A stretch of DNA of 64,000 bases from Kumtagia sp964244725 (GCA_964244725.1 CAXTJQ010000010.1:62001-126000); one strand, 5' to 3'. Positions 41,482 to 51,337 are shown, numbered from the stretch's first letter. The notes: a model not told the origin generated them from the sequence alone. A program made the numbers and translations.

Positions 41482-44400
41482 GCTGCAGCCTCCACACCGA
41501 TGCCTTCGACACGGTCTTCGAGTTCCTCGCTCGCCTGACGCAGGGCGTCGAGCATTTGCGGATCGGGCGTCCAGTAATGCCGCTCATGCGCCTCGATCAG
41601 CCGGTTTGCGACCTTGGCCGATGCTGTCGGGTTGAGGCTCGCGAGGCGCTCGCGCATCGCCGGATCGAGCACGAAGGTCTGCGTCAGCTGCTGGTACACC
41701 CAGGGCTGCACCTCGCCGGTCGTCGCCGACCAGCCCATCGTGTTACGGACATGCTCCTCGATCTGCCGCACGCCCTCGTAGCCATGCGCGAGCATGCCTT
41801 CGTACCATTTCGGGTTGAGCATCCGCGTGCGCGTCTCGATCGCGACTTGTTCGGAAAGCGAGCGCACGACGCCTTCGCCGCGCGTCTGGTCGCCGATATA
41901 GACGGGCGCCGCCGCGCCCTTTGCGCGGCGCACCGCCCTGCTGATGCCGCCCAGCGTGTCGAAATAGTGATCGACGGTGGTCACGCCGAGTTCGACAGAA
42001 TCGAGGTTCTGGTAGGCTAGGTCGACCCCCGCCAGCACCGAATTCAGCAGCGCGCCCTGCTTCGACGCGACGCCGCTGCGTCCGTAGGCGAAGCCCTTGC
42101 GGCTCGAATAGGTCTCGGCGAGTTCGTCCTCGTCGTTCCAGGCGCTGTTTTCGATCAGATGATTGACGTTGGAGCCGTATGCGCCTTCGGCATTGCCGAA
42201 CACCCGCAGCGCGGCCGTCTCGAGATCGCACCCGGCCGCCGCCCGATGGGCCAGCGCATGTTTCCGGATGAAGTTCATCTCGGCCGGCTCGTCCGCCGAC
42301 GCCGCCATGAACGCCGATTCGGCGAGCAGCTTGATCTGCAGCGGCAGCAGGTCTCGGAAGATGCCCGAGAGCGTCGCGATCACGTCGATGCGCGGCCTGC
42401 CGAGTTCGGCGAGCGGGATCAGCGTTGCGCCGGCGATGCGGCCGTAATTGTCGAAACGCGGCAGCGCGCCCATCAGCGCCATCGCCTGGGCGATCGGCCC
42501 ACCCTCGTTCTTCAGATTGTCGGTGCCCCAAAGCACGATCGCCACGGTCTCCGGCAGCGGCTGGCCATCCGCCAGATGCCGGTCGAGGATGCGCTGCGCC
42601 TGGCGCGCGCCGTCGGACACCGCGAAGGCGCTCGGGATGCGGAACGGATCGAAGCCGTGCAGATTGCGCCCCGTGGGAAGGATCGACGGCGTGCGCAACA
42701 GGTCGCCGCCGGGGGCGGGGCGGATGAAGCGCCCGTCGAGCGCGCGCAGGATGGCCGGAACCTCGTGGTCCTGCGCCAGCAAGCGGTCGGTTTCGGCCAG
42801 TCCGCGCAAGGCCGCGACGGTCGCCTCGTTGCGCGCGAGCCCGGCCGCCGCCAGCGCCTGTTCGGGCGAGGACCCCGCCACGATCGCCTCGGCGACGCCG
42901 CGGTCGAGCCGCAAGCCGTGCGCGGCTTCGGCGGCCGACAGCAGCATGTCGGCGCGCTCTGCGGCCGAAAGCTGCTGGCCGACCACATGCAGGCCGTGCG
43001 GAATGAGCGTGTATTCGAGTTCGAGGATTTGCTGGCCCAGCGTCTGGATGCGCGCGTCGACATCGTCATCCCAGGCTGGTTCTGCCGGCGACAGATCGAC
43101 CGAGGCCGCCTGCGCCTGGATGAGCGTGGCGAGGTCGGCCCGTTCCGCGACGATTGTCGGCTCCAAACCGCGCCAGCGTTCGATCGTCGCCTTCAGGTCG
43201 AGCAGTCCGCGATAAAGACCCGCCGTCGCGATCGGAGGCGTCAGGTAGCTGATCAGCGTCGCCGCCGAGCGCCGCTTGGCGATCGCGCCTTCGGAGGGGT
43301 TGTTGGCGGCGTAGAGATAGATATTGGGCAGGTCGCCGATCAGCCGGTCCGGCCAGTCGCGCGCCGACAGGCCGGACTGCTTGCCGGGCATGAATTCGAG
43401 CGAGCCGTGCGTGCCGAAATGCAGTACCGCCTGTGCGCCGAAATCCTCGCGGATAAAGCGGTAGAAGGCGGCGAAGGCGTGCGTCGGCGCGAACCCCTTC
43501 TCGAACAGCAGCCGCATCGGATCGCCTTCGTAGCCGAAGGCCGGCTGGATGCCGACGAAGACGTTGCCGAACTGCGCCCCGAGCACGAAGATCGTCGAGC
43601 CGTCGCTCTGCTGCCGCCCGGGCGCGGAACCCCAGGTTTTCTCGATCTCGTGCAGCCAGCGCTCGCGGCGGATATGCGTGTCGGCCGGGATGCGATGATG
43701 CACGTTGGCATGTGCGCCGAAACGTTCGCGGTTGCCGTCGACGAGACGGGCGCGAAGTTCGTCGACCGTCGCCGGCGCGTCCACCGCATAGCCTTCGCGC
43801 TTCATCGCCGACAGCGTCGAATGGAGCGAGGCGAAGACCGACAGATAGGCGGCCGTGCCCGTGTTGCCGGCGTTCGGCGGGAAATTGAACAGCACGACCG
43901 CGACCTTGCGGTTCGCGCGTTCGGTGCGCCTGAGTTGCACCAGCTTGGCGACGCGGGCAGCGAGCATTTCGGCGCGCTCGACGCAGGAGTGCATGTCGCG
44001 GTGGGCAGCGCCCGGCGCGAAGGTGCAGCCGCGATGGCACCCGGTGCAGGGTTTGCCGGCATGATCCGAGCGGCCGCCGAAGACGATCGGGCCCGTCGCG
44101 CCGTCGAGTTCGGGGATCGCCACCATGATGGTCGATTCGACCGGCAGCAGGCCGCGGTCGGAGGCGCCCCACTGTTCCAGCGTCTGCAGTTCCGCCGGGT
44201 GGCCGGCGATGTAAGGCACGTCGAGGCGCGCCAGCATGTCTTCGGCCGCCCGGGCGTCGTTGTAGGCAGGGCCGCCGACCAGGGAGAAACCGGTGAGCGA
44301 CACCAGGGCGTCGATCGTCGCGCGGCCGTCGCGCAGGAAGTATTTTTCGATCGCCGGGCGCGAATCGAGGCCGCTGGAGAAGGCCGGCACGACGTTCAGG

Positions 44401-45245
44401 CCGCGCGCCTCGAGCGCGCTGATCACGCCGTCATAATGGTCGGCATTCCCGGCCAGCATGTAGGAGCGCAGACCGAGCACGCCGACCGTACCGTTGCGGC
44501 CCGCCGCGGGAAGGGCATCGGCGCGTTCGGAAATCCGCCCCCTGATCCGCGGATGGTAGACGCCGACTTCCGGATATGCGACCGGCGCGGCGACCTTCAG
44601 CGCACCGCGCAGCCGTAGGCGATCGCCATCGGCATAACGGTCGATCAGCGCCCGGATCATGTTGGCGATGTTCTCGTCGGAACCGGCCAGCCAGTATTGC
44701 AGCGTCAGGAAATAGGCGCGCACGTCCTGCGCCGTGCCGGGGATGAAGCGCAGGATCTGCGGGATGCGCTTCAGCATCTTCATCTGCCGGGACCCGGCGC
44801 TCGCGTTGCGGTCCTTGCCGTTGCCCTTGAGACGCTTGAGGAACGATAGCGCGCCCCCCTGCGGCGAATCCATGCGGAAGCGGCCGAGGCGGGTCAGTTT
44901 CATCACGGCGCTGTCGGACAGGATCGAGACCATCGCGTCGCAATCCTGCGCGCGCGCCTTCAGGTCCGGCATGATTTCGGTGAAGTGGCTCTCCAGGAAC
45001 AGCATCGCGCAGATGACGATATCGGCGCTGGCGATATCGGCGCGGCAGCGCGCCAGGCTTTCCGAGTCGCCGCTGAATTCTGTCGCGGCGTGCAGCACCA
45101 GCGACAGGCCGGGCATTTCGCGCATCAGCAATGCCCGTGCGCGCTCCGTCGCGCTCGCAAGATGGGTGTCCATCGTCACGATGACGACCCGCACGGGGAT
45201 CACGCCCTTCGGCGCGACCTCACCGGCTGAAATGAGCCTTGGCAT
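41478..45245 (-). CDS. bchH: Magnesium chelatase subunit H
   Basis: The large porphyrin-binding catalytic subunit, 1255 residues, of CobN/Mg-chelatase type. Motifs: VRVVIVTMDTHLASATERARALL at the N-terminus, GGRSDHAGKPCTGCHRGCTFAPG, FNFPPNAGNTGTAAYLSVFASLHS, HFGTHGSLEFMPGKQSGLS and the C-terminal WSATTGEVQPWVYQQLTQTFVLDP. The ATG at 45245 overlaps bchB by 26 nt and gives an N-terminus resembling family members; a GTG at 45203 is the alternative. It also delivers Mg-protoporphyrin to BchM. Confidence 0.96.
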   Translation of the reverse strand: MPRLISAGEVAPKGVIPVRVVIVTMDTHLASATERARALLMREMPGLSLVLHAATEFSGDSESLARCRADIASADIVICAMLFLESHFTEIMPDLKARAQDCDAMVSILSDSAVMKLTRLGRFRMDSPQGGALSFLKRLKGNGKDRNASAGSRQMKMLKRIPQILRFIPGTAQDVRAYFLTLQYWLAGSDENIANMIRALIDRYADGDRLRLRGALKVAAPVAYPEVGVYHPRIRGRISERADALPAAGRNGTVGVLGLRSYMLAGNADHYDGVISALEARGLNVVPAFSSGLDSRPAIEKYFLRDGRATIDALVSLTGFSLVGGPAYNDARAAEDMLARLDVPYIAGHPAELQTLEQWGASDRGLLPVESTIMVAIPELDGATGPIVFGGRSDHAGKPCTGCHRGCTFAPGAAHRDMHSCVERAEMLAARVAKLVQLRRTERANRKVAVVLFNFPPNAGNTGTAAYLSVFASLHSTLSAMKREGYAVDAPATVDELRARLVDGNRERFGAHANVHHRIPADTHIRRERWLHEIEKTWGSAPGRQQSDGSTIFVLGAQFGNVFVGIQPAFGYEGDPMRLLFEKGFAPTHAFAAFYRFIREDFGAQAVLHFGTHGSLEFMPGKQSGLSARDWPDRLIGDLPNIYLYAANNPSEGAIAKRRSAATLISYLTPPIATAGLYRGLLDLKATIERWRGLEPTIVAERADLATLIQAQAASVDLSPAEPAWDDDVDARIQTLGQQILELEYTLIPHGLHVVGQQLSAAERADMLLSAAEAAHGLRLDRGVAEAIVAGSSPEQALAAAGLARNEATVAALRGLAETDRLLAQDHEVPAILRALDGRFIRPAPGGDLLRTPSILPTGRNLHGFDPFRIPSAFAVSDGARQAQRILDRHLADGQPLPETVAIVLWGTDNLKNEGGPIAQAMALMGALPRFDNYGRIAGATLIPLAELGRPRIDVIATLSGIFRDLLPLQIKLLAESAFMAASADEPAEMNFIRKHALAHRAAAGCDLETAALRVFGNAEGAYGSNVNHLIENSAWNDEDELAETYSSRKGFAYGRSGVASKQGALLNSVLAGVDLAYQNLDSVELGVTTVDHYFDTLGGISRAVRRAKGAAAPVYIGDQTRGEGVVRSLSEQVAIETRTRMLNPKWYEGMLAHGYEGVRQIEEHVRNTMGWSATTGEVQPWVYQQLTQTFVLDPAMRERLASLNPTASAKVANRLIEAHERHYWTPDPQMLDALRQASEELEDRVEGIGVEAAA

Positions 45246-46782
45246 CGTAAAGCGCCTCGACGGTGATAATCCTCAGCCCCTGCTCCGAGGCATACTTTTC
45301 GGTGTTGCGGCGGGCCTTGCCGCGAACGAAGAACGGGATCTTCTTGAGTTCGCGCTCCGCCTCGTCCGCCCATGCGGCTGCGGCCGGAACTTCGATGAGC
45401 GGGCTCGCGGTTTCCGGCTCGCGGTCGCCGGGGACACTGCCGTCGGCGGCGGGAGCGCTCTGCGAGAGGTGTGATGGCTGCGCGGCGTCGTTGAACTCGA
45501 AATCGTCGCGGAACATGCCAAGCAAATGTTCCTCCAGACCCATCATCAGCGGATGGACCCAGGAATCGAAAATGACGTTGGCGCCTTCGTGGCCCATCTG
45601 CGGCGAGTAGCGCGCCGGAAAATCCTGGACATGGACCGGCGACGAGATGACCGCGCAGGGGATGCGCAGCCGCTTGGCGACGTGGCGCTCCATCTGGGTG
45701 CCGAGCACCAGTTCGGGCTGCGCCGCGATGATCGCATCCTCGACGGCCAGATGGTCGTCGGAGATCAGCGGCTCGACGCCGTACTCCGCCGCCGCCGCGC
45801 GAACCTCGCGGGCGAATTCCCTGCTGTAGGTGCCCAGGCCGCAGACCGTGAAGCCGAGTTCCTTGGCGGCGATATGGGCGGCCGCGACCGCATGGGTCGC
45901 ATCGCCGAAGATGAAGACGCGTTTACCCGTCAGATAGGTCGAGTCGACCGAGCGCGAATACCAGGGGAGGCGCGATCCGGCTGTCGGGATGGCGTCCGGC
46001 GCGATGCCCGCGGCTTTGGCGACCGCTTCGACGAAGGCGTCGGTCGCCAGCGCGCCGATCGGCTGGGTGGCGACGAAGGGTTGGCCGTGGTTGCGCTTTA
46101 ACCAGTCGGCTGCGACGCCGGAGATTTCGGGGTAGAGCGCGACGTTGAAATCCGCGTCGGGAATGCGGGCGAGGTCGGCCACCGTGGCGCCGAGCGGCGC
46201 CACCACGTTGACGGTGACGCCGAGGCTTTCCACGAGTTTGCGCACCTCGACGATGTCGTCGCGGTGGCGGAAGCCGAGCGAGGCGGGCCCGAGGATGTTG
46301 CAGGTTTTTCCAGGCGCGCGCGGCGCGGCCGAGCCGGGCGAAGCCGGCGCGAAGGCGCGCACCAGCCGGTAGAAGGTCTCGGCGGCGCCCCAGTTTTCCT
46401 TCTTCTGGTAGGACGGCAATTCAAGCGCCACGACCGGGATGTCGAAATTGAGAGCCAAGGCGAGCCCGCCCGGATTGTCCTGGATCAGTTCGGCCGTGCA
46501 GGACGCGCCGACCAGCACGCAATCGGGCCTGAAGCGCTCGACCGCCTCGCGGCAGGCCGTCTTGAAGATTTCCGCCGTATCGGAGCCGAGGTCGCGCGCC
46601 TGGAAGGTCGTGTAGGTCACCGGCGGGCGCGTGTCGCGGCGCTCGATCATGGTGAACAGCAGGTCGGCATAGGTGTCGCCCTGCGGCGCGTGGAGCACGT
46701 AGTGAACGCCCTTCATCGAGGCGGCGATCCGCATCGCGCCGACATGGGGGGGGCCTTCGTATGTCCACACCGTGAGCTGCAT
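45220..46782 (-). CDS. bchB: Protochlorophyllide reductase subunit B
   Basis: NifK-like catalytic subunit of dark-operative protochlorophyllide reductase. The 520-residue protein starts MQLTVWTYEGPPHVGAMRIA and has VGASCTAELIQDNPGG with the cluster Cys, LGTQMERHVAKRLRIPCAVIS, and MGHEGANVIFDSWVHPLMMGLEEHLL. A C-terminal domain ends KIPFFVRGKARRNTEKYASEQGLRIITVEALYDAKAHF. The start overlaps the bchN stop by 1 nt. Confidence 0.97.
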   Translation of the reverse strand: MQLTVWTYEGPPHVGAMRIAASMKGVHYVLHAPQGDTYADLLFTMIERRDTRPPVTYTTFQARDLGSDTAEIFKTACREAVERFRPDCVLVGASCTAELIQDNPGGLALALNFDIPVVALELPSYQKKENWGAAETFYRLVRAFAPASPGSAAPRAPGKTCNILGPASLGFRHRDDIVEVRKLVESLGVTVNVVAPLGATVADLARIPDADFNVALYPEISGVAADWLKRNHGQPFVATQPIGALATDAFVEAVAKAAGIAPDAIPTAGSRLPWYSRSVDSTYLTGKRVFIFGDATHAVAAAHIAAKELGFTVCGLGTYSREFAREVRAAAAEYGVEPLISDDHLAVEDAIIAAQPELVLGTQMERHVAKRLRIPCAVISSPVHVQDFPARYSPQMGHEGANVIFDSWVHPLMMGLEEHLLGMFRDDFEFNDAAQPSHLSQSAPAADGSVPGDREPETASPLIEVPAAAAWADEAERELKKIPFFVRGKARRNTEKYASEQGLRIITVEALYDAKAHFSR

Positions 46783-48089
46783 CAGGCGCTCACTTTCAGC
46801 CGTTCGCGGCGATTGAACGGACGCACGAACAGTTCGGCGAGGTCGCCCGCCTGCTCGTAGCCCTGGACCGGCGTAAAGACGAGTTCGATCGACCATTTGG
46901 TGGCGATGCCTTCGGCTTCGAGCGGGTTGGCCAGCCCCATGCCGCAAACCACGAGGTCGGGCCTGGCGGCGCGGCAGCGGTCGAGTTGCTTGTCGACATC
47001 CTGGCCTTCGGACACGAACACAGAATCGGGCAGCAGCTCGAACTCGCCGGCGAGGTGGTGGCGATGCAGGAACGGCGTGCCGATTTCAACGATCTCCATG
47101 CCGGCCTCGCGATGCAGGAAGCGCGCCATGGACGGCTCGAGCTGCGAATCGGGAAAGAAGAAGATGCGCTTGCCTTCAAGTGTGGCGCGCGACCGATCGA
47201 CTGCCAGCTTTGCCCGCGCCCGGCCGGGCTCGGTGATCGCGGCGAAGCGTCCTGGATCGACGCCAAACGCGTCCGCCGCCGCTTTCAGCCATGCGGTCGT
47301 GCCCTCCTCGCCGAGCGGGAAGGGGGCAAGCAGGTGTTTGGCGCCGCGACCTTCCAGCGCCTTTGCCGTTTCGCCGAGGAACGGCTGCGCGAGCAATAGC
47401 CTGGTGTTGGGTCCGACATGCGGAAGCGCCGTCGAGGCGCGCGGCGGCAAGAAGGATACCGGACCGACGCCCAGCGCGTCGAAGATGCGGCGGAACTGGT
47501 CCTCGACCACGTCGGCCAAAGCGCCCGCGACGATAAGCGACGGCTTGGCATCGGCAGGTTCGGGGGGAAGCTCGTTGACGAGCGCCGCGAGGAAATTGTC
47601 CTCGCCCTGCGTGAAGGTGGTCTCGATGCCGCTGCCCGAATAGTTGATGACCCGGACGGCCGGGTAGTTGATCCGGTTGAGCCGCTCGGCGGCTTTCGAC
47701 AAGTCGAGCTTGATCACTTCGGACGGGCAGGAACCGACCAGCACCAGCATGCGGATTTCGGGCCGGCGGGCGAGCAGCCGGGCCACGACCTTATCGAGTT
47801 CGTCATGCACGTCCGCAATGCCGGCGAGGTCGCGCTCGTCGATCACGGCGGTGGCGAAGCGCGGCTCCGCGAAAATCATGACGCCGGCCGCGGACTGCAT
47901 CAGATGGGCGCAGGTGCGCGAGCCGACGATCAGGAAGAAAGCGTCCTGCATCTTGCGGTGCAGCCAGATGATCGATGTCAGCCCGCAGAACACTTCGTGC
48001 TGGCCGCGCTGGCGCAGCGGCCGAGCCGGACCGCACTCGGATGCGGCCTCGGCGATGGTCAGGTCCCTTGCGTTGACGGGGGCGTTCAA
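46782..48089 (-). CDS. bchN: Protochlorophyllide reductase subunit N
   Basis: NifD-like catalytic subunit partnering BchB. The 435-residue protein has the family block QRGQHEVFCGLTSIIWLHRKMQDAFFLIVGSRTCAHLMQSAAGVMIFAEPRFATA with the three cluster cysteines, and LVGSCPSEVIKLDLSKAAERLN. The start is TTG at 48089, overlapping the bchF stop (TTGA), because no ATG or GTG precedes the conserved region in frame after the upstream gene ends. A GGGGG tract lies at suitable spacing. Confidence 0.96.
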   Translation of the reverse strand: MNAPVNARDLTIAEAASECGPARPLRQRGQHEVFCGLTSIIWLHRKMQDAFFLIVGSRTCAHLMQSAAGVMIFAEPRFATAVIDERDLAGIADVHDELDKVVARLLARRPEIRMLVLVGSCPSEVIKLDLSKAAERLNRINYPAVRVINYSGSGIETTFTQGEDNFLAALVNELPPEPADAKPSLIVAGALADVVEDQFRRIFDALGVGPVSFLPPRASTALPHVGPNTRLLLAQPFLGETAKALEGRGAKHLLAPFPLGEEGTTAWLKAAADAFGVDPGRFAAITEPGRARAKLAVDRSRATLEGKRIFFFPDSQLEPSMARFLHREAGMEIVEIGTPFLHRHHLAGEFELLPDSVFVSEGQDVDKQLDRCRAARPDLVVCGMGLANPLEAEGIATKWSIELVFTPVQGYEQAGDLAELFVRPFNRRERLKVSA

Positions 48090-48604
48090 AGCGCCGCCCC
48101 CAGCCCGTCGCCGCGAATCGCGCACCCGGAAAGACGCGCCGCCCGCAGCTTGAGGATGAACTGGGCCGCATTGACGGCGTACGCCGCGTAGGCCGCGAGC
48201 GCCAGCATCAGAAGGTCGCCGGGACCCAGAAGCCCGTTGAACAGGCAAACGAGATAGGCGGTGTGCAGCGCCAGCACGAGCATGGAAACCACGTCCTCCC
48301 AGAAGAACGCGTCGGCGAACAGCCAGCGGCCGAACACGACTTTCTCCCAGATCGAGCCCGTGATCATGATCGTATAGAGCAGCAATGTCTTGGCCACGAC
48401 CGAGCCGTTGGCCGCGGCCAGGCCCTCGCCAGTCGACAGATAGCGCAGGATCAGGCCGATGCTGATTAGAAAGACCAGGAACTGAAGCGGCGCCAACAGG
48501 CCTTGCACGACGGTCCAGGCCGACGCGTCGCGACGCCGGCGCTGCTCAGTCGTGTAGAGCGCTTTCGTGTTGCCGCCCGTTCGCTGCCGTCCCGACTTCG
48601 TCAC
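48086..48604 (-). CDS. bchF: 2-vinyl (3-vinyl) bacteriochlorophyllide hydratase
   Basis: Hydrates the C3 vinyl group to hydroxyethyl, the step before BchC. The 172-residue membrane protein has about four helices with ALYTTEQRRRRDASAWTVVQGLLAPLQFLVFLISIGLILRYL and the family segment ITGSIWEKVVFGRWLFADAFFWEDVVSMLVLALHTAYL. It is the first gene of the long minus-strand run. The divergent 296 bp to ppaA contain candidate PpsR sites. Confidence 0.96.
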   Translation of the reverse strand: MTKSGRQRTGGNTKALYTTEQRRRRDASAWTVVQGLLAPLQFLVFLISIGLILRYLSTGEGLAAANGSVVAKTLLLYTIMITGSIWEKVVFGRWLFADAFFWEDVVSMLVLALHTAYLVCLFNGLLGPGDLLMLALAAYAAYAVNAAQFILKLRAARLSGCAIRGDGLGAAL

Positions 48605-48676
48605 GACCTTCGACCGCCTCCCTGGTCTTCGGCTTCATTCGCAGCCGCACAGAATGTAATCCCCGGGAGTCAAAAG

Positions 48677-48710
48677 TGTCAACCAAACGTGACGTAAAAA
48701 ATTCTTTACA
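48677..48710. promoter_or_regulatory. Candidate abutting PpsR sites between bchF and ppaA
   Basis: TGT-N12-ACG at 48677-48694 and CGT-N12-ACA at 48693-48710 each differ from TGT-N12-ACA at one base and overlap by 2 bp, unlike the 8-bp-spaced pairs elsewhere. They lie in the AT-richer core of the 296-bp divergent region (48605-48900), which otherwise shows no gene. Confidence 0.5.
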
Positions 48711-48900
48711 ACTTTTTTTGGCGTAGGTAGTTTTTGCGACTGGAAATCGAAAAAACCGCATCGTAGGAATCTGTCGGAGAGAAATTTCAGCGCGAAGAAT
48801 GCGCGACTTGCGACTGGCTCGCCAGGGCACAGCCCAAGCCGAAGCGCGGCATGAAGACCGCGGTATTTTTTTCGTTGGCGAACGTGTGGGATCGCCGGGA

Positions 48901-49812
48901 ATGGTTCAGGGACGCATCAGCTTCGCGCGCGGTTCACGGGGCAGGCATGCCTTCAAGCCGGGTCAATACGGCGCCATGGACGCCTTCGACCGCATGCGCA
49001 TGGAGGGTGGTGGGCCGGGCGTTCGCGCCGCCGCCATCGGAGTGGCGCCGCGCATCCCGGAAGTCGCGGAAGACTGGATCATGGACAGCATCGAGCGCAA
49101 ACGCGCCCGACTGGTCCAGATCAGCGCATTGCAGCGTGAACGCATCGAGGCCTTCGTCGAATTGCTGTTCGACGAGGAGTCCGATGCGTGTCACGACATG
49201 CTGAACGAAGCGCTCGCCGAAACCGGCGATCCGCAAAAGGTCGTCGAAATCCTGATGGAGCCGGCCGCGCGGATCATCGGTGAGAACTGGTGCGCTGACG
49301 AATGCGATTTCATGAAGGTGACCATCGCCGTGTCGAGAATGCAGCGGCTGTTCCGCATGATGGCGTCCGAAGCGCCCCCGATCGCTCTGCCGGACCTGTC
49401 GCGCTGCGCGCTGCTGACGCCCGCGCCGGGCGAGCAGCATACGTTCGGCCTGTCGGTGGTGGACGATGCTTTTCGGCGGGCGGGCTGGGAGGTTGATTGT
49501 TGCGGCTGCGACGAGGAGGGCGAGATGCTCAGGCTCGTTGCGGCCAATCACTACCAGATCATGGGCATATCCGTGAGCGTCGAGCGGCACTTGCCGGAAC
49601 TTTCCGCGCTTAGTCGCAAGCTTCGATCGAAGTCGCGCAACAAATCGATCGTCTTGATCGCGGGCGGCAGCATGGTTATGCAGAATCCGCAAGGCGCGTT
49701 GGACGCCGGTTTCGACCTGCTGGCCGTGGACGCTTTCTCCGCGGTGGCGCTTGCCGACACCGTCGTGGCGTCGCTGTCGGCTGGCGTCGATCATCGGGTT
49801 GCTGCGGAGTAG
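48901..49812 (+). CDS. ppaA: PpaA/AerR-type B12-binding antirepressor
   Basis: Regulator paired with PpsR/CrtJ; in Rhodobacter it binds cobalamin in a light-dependent way and modifies repressor activity. Counting from the ATG at 48901, the protein has 303 residues. It has a helical region (RIEAFVELLFDEESDACHDMLNEALAETGDPQKVVEILMEP) and a B12-binding fold with the conserved His in PAPGEQHTFGLSVVDDAFRRAGW, then IMGISVSVERHLPELSALSRKLR and IAGGSMV. The start is uncertain: an in-frame ATG at 48799 gives 337 residues and one at 48976 gives 278. The ATG at 48901 has CCGGGA close upstream. ppsR follows after 20 nt. Confidence 0.88.
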   Translation: MVQGRISFARGSRGRHAFKPGQYGAMDAFDRMRMEGGGPGVRAAAIGVAPRIPEVAEDWIMDSIERKRARLVQISALQRERIEAFVELLFDEESDACHDMLNEALAETGDPQKVVEILMEPAARIIGENWCADECDFMKVTIAVSRMQRLFRMMASEAPPIALPDLSRCALLTPAPGEQHTFGLSVVDDAFRRAGWEVDCCGCDEEGEMLRLVAANHYQIMGISVSVERHLPELSALSRKLRSKSRNKSIVLIAGGSMVMQNPQGALDAGFDLLAVDAFSAVALADTVVASLSAGVDHRVAAE

Positions 49813-49832
49813 AAGGGAATTGACGGTCTTCA

Positions 49833-51272
49833 ATGGACAAGCAGGTTTCCCGCGAGGTGTCCCGCTCGTTCCGCTCCACTGACGAATTGTTTTCCGGCCT
49901 GGGCGCCGATGCGCTCGGCGCCCTGGCGACGGCGAATTCCGATGTAGCGCTTGTCCTAGGGCATGACAGCACGATTCTCGACGTGGCCTACCGTGACCGA
50001 AGCTTGAAGGCCTGGGACGTCGACGGTTGGGTCGGCAAGTCTTGGAAGGACACCGTCACAGTCGAAAGCCGCGACAAGACCGACGAACTCCTGCTTGAAT
50101 CGGCGAAGCTGTCGCCGACCCGCTCGCGCCAGGTCAACCACCCGGCGAAGGCGGGCCGCGACCTGCCGGTCGGCTACCGGCTGGTCTCGTTCTCGGGTTG
50201 GCCGCACAAGGTCGCGCTCGGCACGGACTTGCGTCCGATGGCTGAGATGCAGCAGCGCCTCGTCCGCTCGCAGATCGAGATGGAGAAGGACTATCGCAAG
50301 CTGCGCGACATCGAATCGCGCTATCGCATCCTGTTCCATCTCGCGGTCGAACCGCTGATCGTGATCGAAGCGCAGACTTTGAAGATCCTGGACGCCAACG
50401 AAGGCGCCGCCCGTCTGCTCGATCGCCCGGTGAAGAAGCTTGTCGGCGCGGCCGCCGCGACGGCCTTCGCCAAGGCGGACCAGTCGCTTGCCACCGAGGC
50501 TCTCGCCGCGCTCGGCGCCCGCGCCCGCGCGGACGTTTTTCATGCGCGGCCGGCGACGCTGGACCAGCATATGGAAATTCGCGTCACGCCGTTCCGTGAA
50601 TTCGGCCGCACCAATCTTCTGGTCTGTTTCGCCACCGAGGAACTGGCGCCCGCGTTTGCGGGATCACCCGCCGACGCCACCATGATGTCGATGGTCGACC
50701 ACCTTCCCGAGGGCGTGGTCATCGTCAACGGCGATGGCAAGATCACCCAGGCCAACCCCGCCTTCCTCGACATGATCCGGGTGGTCAATCTGGACCGCGT
50801 GGAGGACAAGGGGCTCGACAACTGGCTCGGCGGATCGAGCGTGGATCTTCAGGTGCTGATGGCGAATTTGCGCGAACACGGGACCGTCCGCCGGTTCTCG
50901 TCGGTGATTCGCGACGAACTCGGCGGCAGCGAGACGGTCGAAGTATCGGCGGCCAAGATCGAAAGCGCCGACGGCCCGCTGTTCGGCTTCACCTTGCGCG
51001 AGCAATCGCGCGGCGACGCGACGCCTCAAGGCAATTTCAACGCCCAGCCGGGTTCGACAACGCCGTTCACCGATCTCGTCGGCCGCGTTCCGCTCAAGGA
51101 TCTCGTCCGCGACACCGCCGACATCATCGAGCGCCTGTGCATCGAGGCGGCTCTGCGCCTGACCGACAACAACCGCGCCTCCGCCGCGGACATGCTGGGG
51201 CTGAGCCGCCAGAGCCTCTACATAAAGCTCAAGCGCTACGGGATTTCGGACATCGAAGACAGCGACGACTGA
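49833..51272 (+). CDS. ppsR: PpsR/CrtJ transcriptional repressor of photosynthesis genes
   Basis: Master redox/light repressor, 479 residues. It has three PAS-type regions (about 25-135, 160-275 and 285-390, joined by the Q-linker helix MAEMQQRLVRSQIEMEKDYRKLRDIESRYR) and a C-terminal Fis-type helix-turn-helix, RLTDNNRASAADMLGLSRQSLYIKLKRYGI. Only two cysteines exist, Cys265 and Cys436. They correspond by position to the disulfide/modification pair of Rhodobacter PpsR (251 and 424) and CrtJ (249 and 420). It should bind the TGT-N12-ACA operators described in this window. Confidence 0.97.
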   Translation: MDKQVSREVSRSFRSTDELFSGLGADALGALATANSDVALVLGHDSTILDVAYRDRSLKAWDVDGWVGKSWKDTVTVESRDKTDELLLESAKLSPTRSRQVNHPAKAGRDLPVGYRLVSFSGWPHKVALGTDLRPMAEMQQRLVRSQIEMEKDYRKLRDIESRYRILFHLAVEPLIVIEAQTLKILDANEGAARLLDRPVKKLVGAAAATAFAKADQSLATEALAALGARARADVFHARPATLDQHMEIRVTPFREFGRTNLLVCFATEELAPAFAGSPADATMMSMVDHLPEGVVIVNGDGKITQANPAFLDMIRVVNLDRVEDKGLDNWLGGSSVDLQVLMANLREHGTVRRFSSVIRDELGGSETVEVSAAKIESADGPLFGFTLREQSRGDATPQGNFNAQPGSTTPFTDLVGRVPLKDLVRDTADIIERLCIEAALRLTDNNRASAADMLGLSRQSLYIKLKRYGISDIEDSDD

Positions 51273-51290
51273 GACGGCCGTCCCAGTGGC

Positions 51291-51334
51291 CGTCAATTTG
51301 GATTGACAACCAAGACTGTCAAAAATTATGGTTC
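51291..51334. promoter_or_regulatory. Candidate PpsR operator pair upstream of bchG
   Basis: CGT-N12-ACA at 51291-51308 is a strong palindrome (GTCAAT facing ATTGAC). It is followed, with 8-bp spacing, by the degenerate TGT-N12-TTC at 51317-51334. The inner half-sites TTGACA and TGTCAA are intact. TTGACA could also be a -35 element, with TTATGG 17 bp further on. The bchG ATG is at 51338. Confidence 0.6.
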
Positions 51335-51337
51335 GGC

